A stretch of 64,000 nucleotides of DNA from Bradyrhizobium sp. LTSP885 (GTDB taxonomy: Bacteria; Pseudomonadota; Alphaproteobacteria; Rhizobiales; Xanthobacteraceae): NCBI RefSeq assembly GCF_000938305.1, contig NZ_JYMT01000042.1, positions 460,814 through 524,813 of the forward strand, read 5' to 3'. Positions within the stretch are counted from its first letter, which is position 1, and every line of letters begins with the position of its first letter. The notes beneath the pieces were generated by a model. That model ran no database searches. It saw nothing but the letters and a program-made list of their open reading frames with translations, and had not been told where the DNA came from. Below are positions 61,842-64,000 of this stretch, piece after piece. Position numbers and translations under genes: made by a program.

Positions 61842-62546
61842 TCATTTCTTCAGCAGCGGCTTTATCATTGCTTCCAGTTCCCAGAACGCCGGCGCGCCTA
61901 CAAACCTTTTGCCGTTGATGAAGAAGGTCGGCGTTGCGTCGACTCCGAAGGCGTCAACGGCGAAGTTCCAGTCGCGCAACAAATCTTCAGCCAGCGACTG
62001 ATCTCCCCAGCATTTATCGACGGCGCTGTTGTCCATGCCGGCCTGCTGCTTGCCGATCAGCCTCAGCGTCTCAATGGTCTGCCGCATCAGTTGATCCTGC
62101 TGCTTGAAAAACTGCGCGATCACCGCATAGAATTTCGAGGTATCAGCAATGCAGCGCGCCAGCATCATGGCGGCCTGGTCCTTGCCGTTGCGCGGAAATT
62201 CGCGAAACACGAAATGCACCTTGCCGGTGTCGATGTATTTCTCTTTCAGCATCGGAAACACATTTGCGCCGAACTCGGCGCAATGCGGGCAGACTATCGA
62301 TGTATATTCCACGATCCTGACGGGAGCGTCAGTGGACCCGAGCGCCATATCGGGCAGCGAGCGCGGCTCGGCGAGGCGCGCATCCATGAGGCGCGCCTCC
62401 GTCGAATCTTGCGCCATCGCTGCGCCGATCAGCAGCGGTGTGAAGCCGGCGAGGGCGGTGATCCCGATCAGAAACACCGCAGCAGCGAAAACAATGCGGA
62501 TGACGATCAAGTGACGGCTCCGAAGGTTGGGCGTGAGTGGGGACAT
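61842..62546 (-). CDS. DsbA family thioredoxin-fold protein
   Basis: The 234-residue product has an N-terminal signal anchor (RIVFAAAVFLIGITALAG and further hydrophobic residues to AAMAQD), then the DsbA-like fold with the redox motif CPHC in TSIVCPHCAEFG, the cis-Pro loop DATPTFFINGKRFVG and a helical insert containing CIADTSKFYAVIAQFF. This is the Com1/DsbA-like oxidoreductase group that forms or shuffles disulfides in the periplasm. ATG 62546 is chosen; the frame is open further upstream in Arg-rich sequence. Confidence 0.88.
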   Translation of the reverse strand: MSPLTPNLRSRHLIVIRIVFAAAVFLIGITALAGFTPLLIGAAMAQDSTEARLMDARLAEPRSLPDMALGSTDAPVRIVEYTSIVCPHCAEFGANVFPMLKEKYIDTGKVHFVFREFPRNGKDQAAMMLARCIADTSKFYAVIAQFFKQQDQLMRQTIETLRLIGKQQAGMDNSAVDKCWGDQSLAEDLLRDWNFAVDAFGVDATPTFFINGKRFVGAPAFWELEAMIKPLLKK

Positions 62547-62793
62547 CCAGATACCAGCCGGGCGACGATTTGAAAGACCAATTCTGGCGGCGGCCGATTG
62601 CTCGCCCGGCGCGGTGACAGCCCTTGGTCCATCGGCCGCCGCGTGCCGGCTCGCGCGGCCCATGGCAAATCAGCGAAACGGCACAGGTACGGCCTCGCGG
62701 TGTCGGCTTCGGCGAATCCGGGCCCCGGATGCCCTCCCCCTGCGAAGTGTGCCACGTTCCTGAATAGGTCCCAAGCTCACCGTGTACGTTCCT

Positions 62794-62894
62794 AAAGCGC
62801 GATGAGATCGGGTTGAATCGTCATCGCGCTTTAGCTCTTTGTTTGAGCATGATCTTTTCGGAAAACCGCTTCACACTTTTCCGGATCATGCTCT
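62794..62894. repeat. Rhizobiales-type interspersed palindrome pair
   Basis: AAAGCGCGATGA ... TCATCGCGCTTT (62794-62832) and GAGCATGATCTTTTCGGAAA ... TTTTCCGGATCATGCTC (62846-62894) are two adjoining inverted repeats seen widely in Bradyrhizobium-type genomes as I recall them. The 465-base gap 62547-63011 otherwise shows nothing I recognise. Confidence 0.85.
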
Positions 62895-63011
62895 AGATAC
62901 CCCAATGTCGCGAGCCGGACCGACGGGACCGGAATTGGGGCTTTAGTCCCTGTTCCGAGCCGCAAGGGCTTGATAGTTTGCGTGCGACGGCCTGCGCTGC
63001 TTTCATAGGCT

Positions 63012-63260
63012 ATGCGGCCTCAGAAAATCACCTTCGGCGAGATGCGCTCGATGGGCGTTTGTGGCGTGCTGATCTACTGCGCCGACCACACCTGCAGCCA
63101 CTCGATTTCGATCATGGCCGATCGCTTTGCGGATGAGGTACGGCTATCTGACCTCGAGCCGCGGCTTCTTTGCAGCGCCTGCGGTAACCGGGGCGCCGAT
63201 GTCCGGCCGAGCTTCAACTGGCACCCGAAGGGACCAATCGGCGGCATGGGTTATCGATAG
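63012..63260 (+). CDS. Small conserved protein with cysteine/histidine metal-binding pattern
   Basis: The 82-residue product (MRPQKITFGEMRSMGVCGVL start) has CADHTC..H near residues 23-30 and LLCSACGNRGADVRP near 52-66. Two pairs of Cys plus nearby His suggest a small zinc ribbon. I recall similar short proteins in Bradyrhizobium, but no function. Short intergenic distances suggest independent transcription; no clear ribosome-binding site. Confidence 0.6.
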   Translation: MRPQKITFGEMRSMGVCGVLIYCADHTCSHSISIMADRFADEVRLSDLEPRLLCSACGNRGADVRPSFNWHPKGPIGGMGYR

Positions 63261-63304
63261 ACCGTGAGATCTGCAAAGGGGCTGGAGCTTCTTCGAAGCG
63301 GCCC

Positions 63305-63449
63305 GCGGATGCTTGCGCCAAATCCAACCGCTCACGTCAGCATCGAGATGATGGTCTGAACCTGATCGGACGCTGAGGTCACGGGGCCGTCGAACGACGT
63401 CTGGCCGTGCGCGGCGGCTTGCAAAATGTACTCGGCGACCGCGGCCTTG
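63305..63449. repeat. Source copy of a 145-base duplication
   Basis: This segment, including the 3' half of the 63332 gene, matches 61581-61725 at the same length. The intact gene here suggests that this is the source. Confidence 0.8.
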
Positions 63450-63541
63450 AGACCGAAGACGGCTTGGTCCGCAGGTACTCTTGCCATCACCGCCTCTAGC
63501 GCATCACGCATCGTCTGGATGAGTTCGGAGCTGTATTTCAT
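63332..63541 (-). CDS. Small conserved protein, 69 residues
   Basis: The product (MKYSSELIQTMRDALEAVMA, ADQAVFGLKAAVAEYILQAA, then GQTSFDGPVTSASDQVQTII and SMLT) is predicted largely helical, without a membrane segment. It is preceded by GGAGG at good spacing, and its 3' half is duplicated at 61581-61725. The in-frame upstream start at 63589 lacks such a site. Function unknown; its copy has drifted mostly at third positions, which hints at past selection. Confidence 0.65.
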   Translation of the reverse strand: MKYSSELIQTMRDALEAVMARVPADQAVFGLKAAVAEYILQAAAHGQTSFDGPVTSASDQVQTIISMLT

Positions 63542-63764
63542 CGCTGCCCTCCGCTCGACCAAGATAGTCCGGGAGCCTCCGCCCGCCACTCACAAGCTTG
63601 CGATTCCATCGCCACGTTTTGGTGAGTTGAATTCAGCTTGAGAGTTTCCAACGCGCAATCGCTCGCGGGGCTTTGCTTTAGAGCGTCTCCAACCTCCAGC
63701 GCATGTGATTGGCAAAGCCGACTGTGAGGCTGCGGTAAAAGCGGGCCTCCAAGGCTTGCCAAGG

Positions 63765-63806
63765 AAAGCCCCGCTCCTGAGCTCATGCTCGGCGGGGCTT
63801 TTTTTT
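63765..63806 (+). terminator. Strong rho-independent terminator
   Basis: AAAGCCCCGC and GCGGGGCTTTTTTTT flank a loop containing TGAGCTCATGCTC. It ends a plus-strand transcript for which no gene is visible between 63542 and 63764. The last 190 bases hold no gene I can support; they contain a stretch resembling repeats common in Bradyrhizobium. Confidence 0.8.
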
Positions 63807-64000
63807 GCGCGGCACGATCGAGCGTCTCGCAACCGCCATGCGGGCAACTACTCGGTCGCCTTCTCAATTTCGGAATATTGGAAATATACCCCTGAGTTGC
63901 CCGACGTGTCAAGTTGCCTTGTCGAACGCCAGCAGCCGCGAGCTACTTTGCATGGGGTTGTTTTCGATATTTTGGCAGCGCGCACCTGCGGCGGGGCCCC

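Noticed and set aside
63702..64000. Open frame from GTG 63702 to the right edge
   Set aside because: It runs through a strong terminator hairpin and has no ribosome-binding site or recognisable motif.
1..64000. CRISPR array
   Set aside because: No regularly spaced short direct repeats were seen; the repeats present are palindromic and scattered.

Overview
The window reads as chromosomal DNA of a high-GC alphaproteobacterium, most likely Bradyrhizobium or a close relative. This is an inference from gene content: an ndvB/ndvC/ndvD-type cyclic beta-glucan cluster, phosphatidylcholine synthase, nasS-nasT nitrate control, an IalB-family protein, and several families of short interspersed palindromes of the kind common in Rhizobiales intergenic DNA. 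Most of the sequence is densely coding, with ATGA overlaps between co-transcribed genes.

Layout. 1-6.8 kb: end of a DUF1993 gene, a PheC-type cyclohexadienyl dehydratase, a DUF2147 protein, a mandelonitrile-lyase-type cupin with an RraA-like enzyme, and the 5-oxoprolinase genes pxpB-pxpC-pxpA. 6.8-12.8 kb: a 50-residue membrane protein, then a minus-strand nitrate/nitrite block (nasT, nasS, a leader with a sigma-54-like promoter and an ANTAR-type hairpin, nirA, and an Fe-S/FAD/NADPH reductase). 12.9-23.9 kb: rimO, argD, a quinone oxidoreductase, pcs-terC, a UbiH-family hydroxylase, an AEC transporter, hspQ, an MFS transporter and an IalB-family protein. 24-28.9 kb: an oligopeptide-type binding protein, a degenerate AMP-binding protein and a degenerate GGDEF protein. 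28.9-34.5 kb: a LysR regulator divergent from an ABC importer, M20 hydrolase and ureohydrolase operon that looks built for an acylated guanidino or arginine-like compound. 34.5-45 kb: an inserted alpha/beta hydrolase gene, mfd-sdhE, recG, a DUF1932 dehydrogenase, a DUF502 protein and glmS. 45-51.5 kb: a GAF-GGDEF protein, a KDG permease, glmU, a secretion-domain-like membrane-anchored protein and a small membrane protein. 51.4-57 kb: the ndv glucan cluster.

57.2-61.5 kb is a small genomic island in the 3' end of a tRNA-Lys(TTT) gene. It carries a wrecked IS5-type transposase and a two-gene operon, an AAA+ ATPase followed by a subtilisin-like serine protease, matching the IetAS (Gao_Iet) anti-phage or competitor-exclusion architecture. 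A degraded copy of the tRNA 3' end closes the island on the right, and no integrase is visible. This is the most interesting accessory locus here. The last 2.5 kb hold a DsbA-like protein, two small conserved proteins, a truncated duplicate of one of them, and many repeats.

How the parts fit. NasS-NasT probably couple nitrate or nitrite sensing to antitermination ahead of nirA, whose product and the neighbouring reductase form an assimilatory nitrite (or sulfite) reductase. GlmS and GlmU bracket UDP-GlcNAc synthesis. The Ndv proteins make periplasmic beta-1,3/1,6-glucan, and Pcs makes phosphatidylcholine, both envelope features of symbiotic bacteria. All functions are assigned by reading the sequence and from memory of the families; no database search was run.
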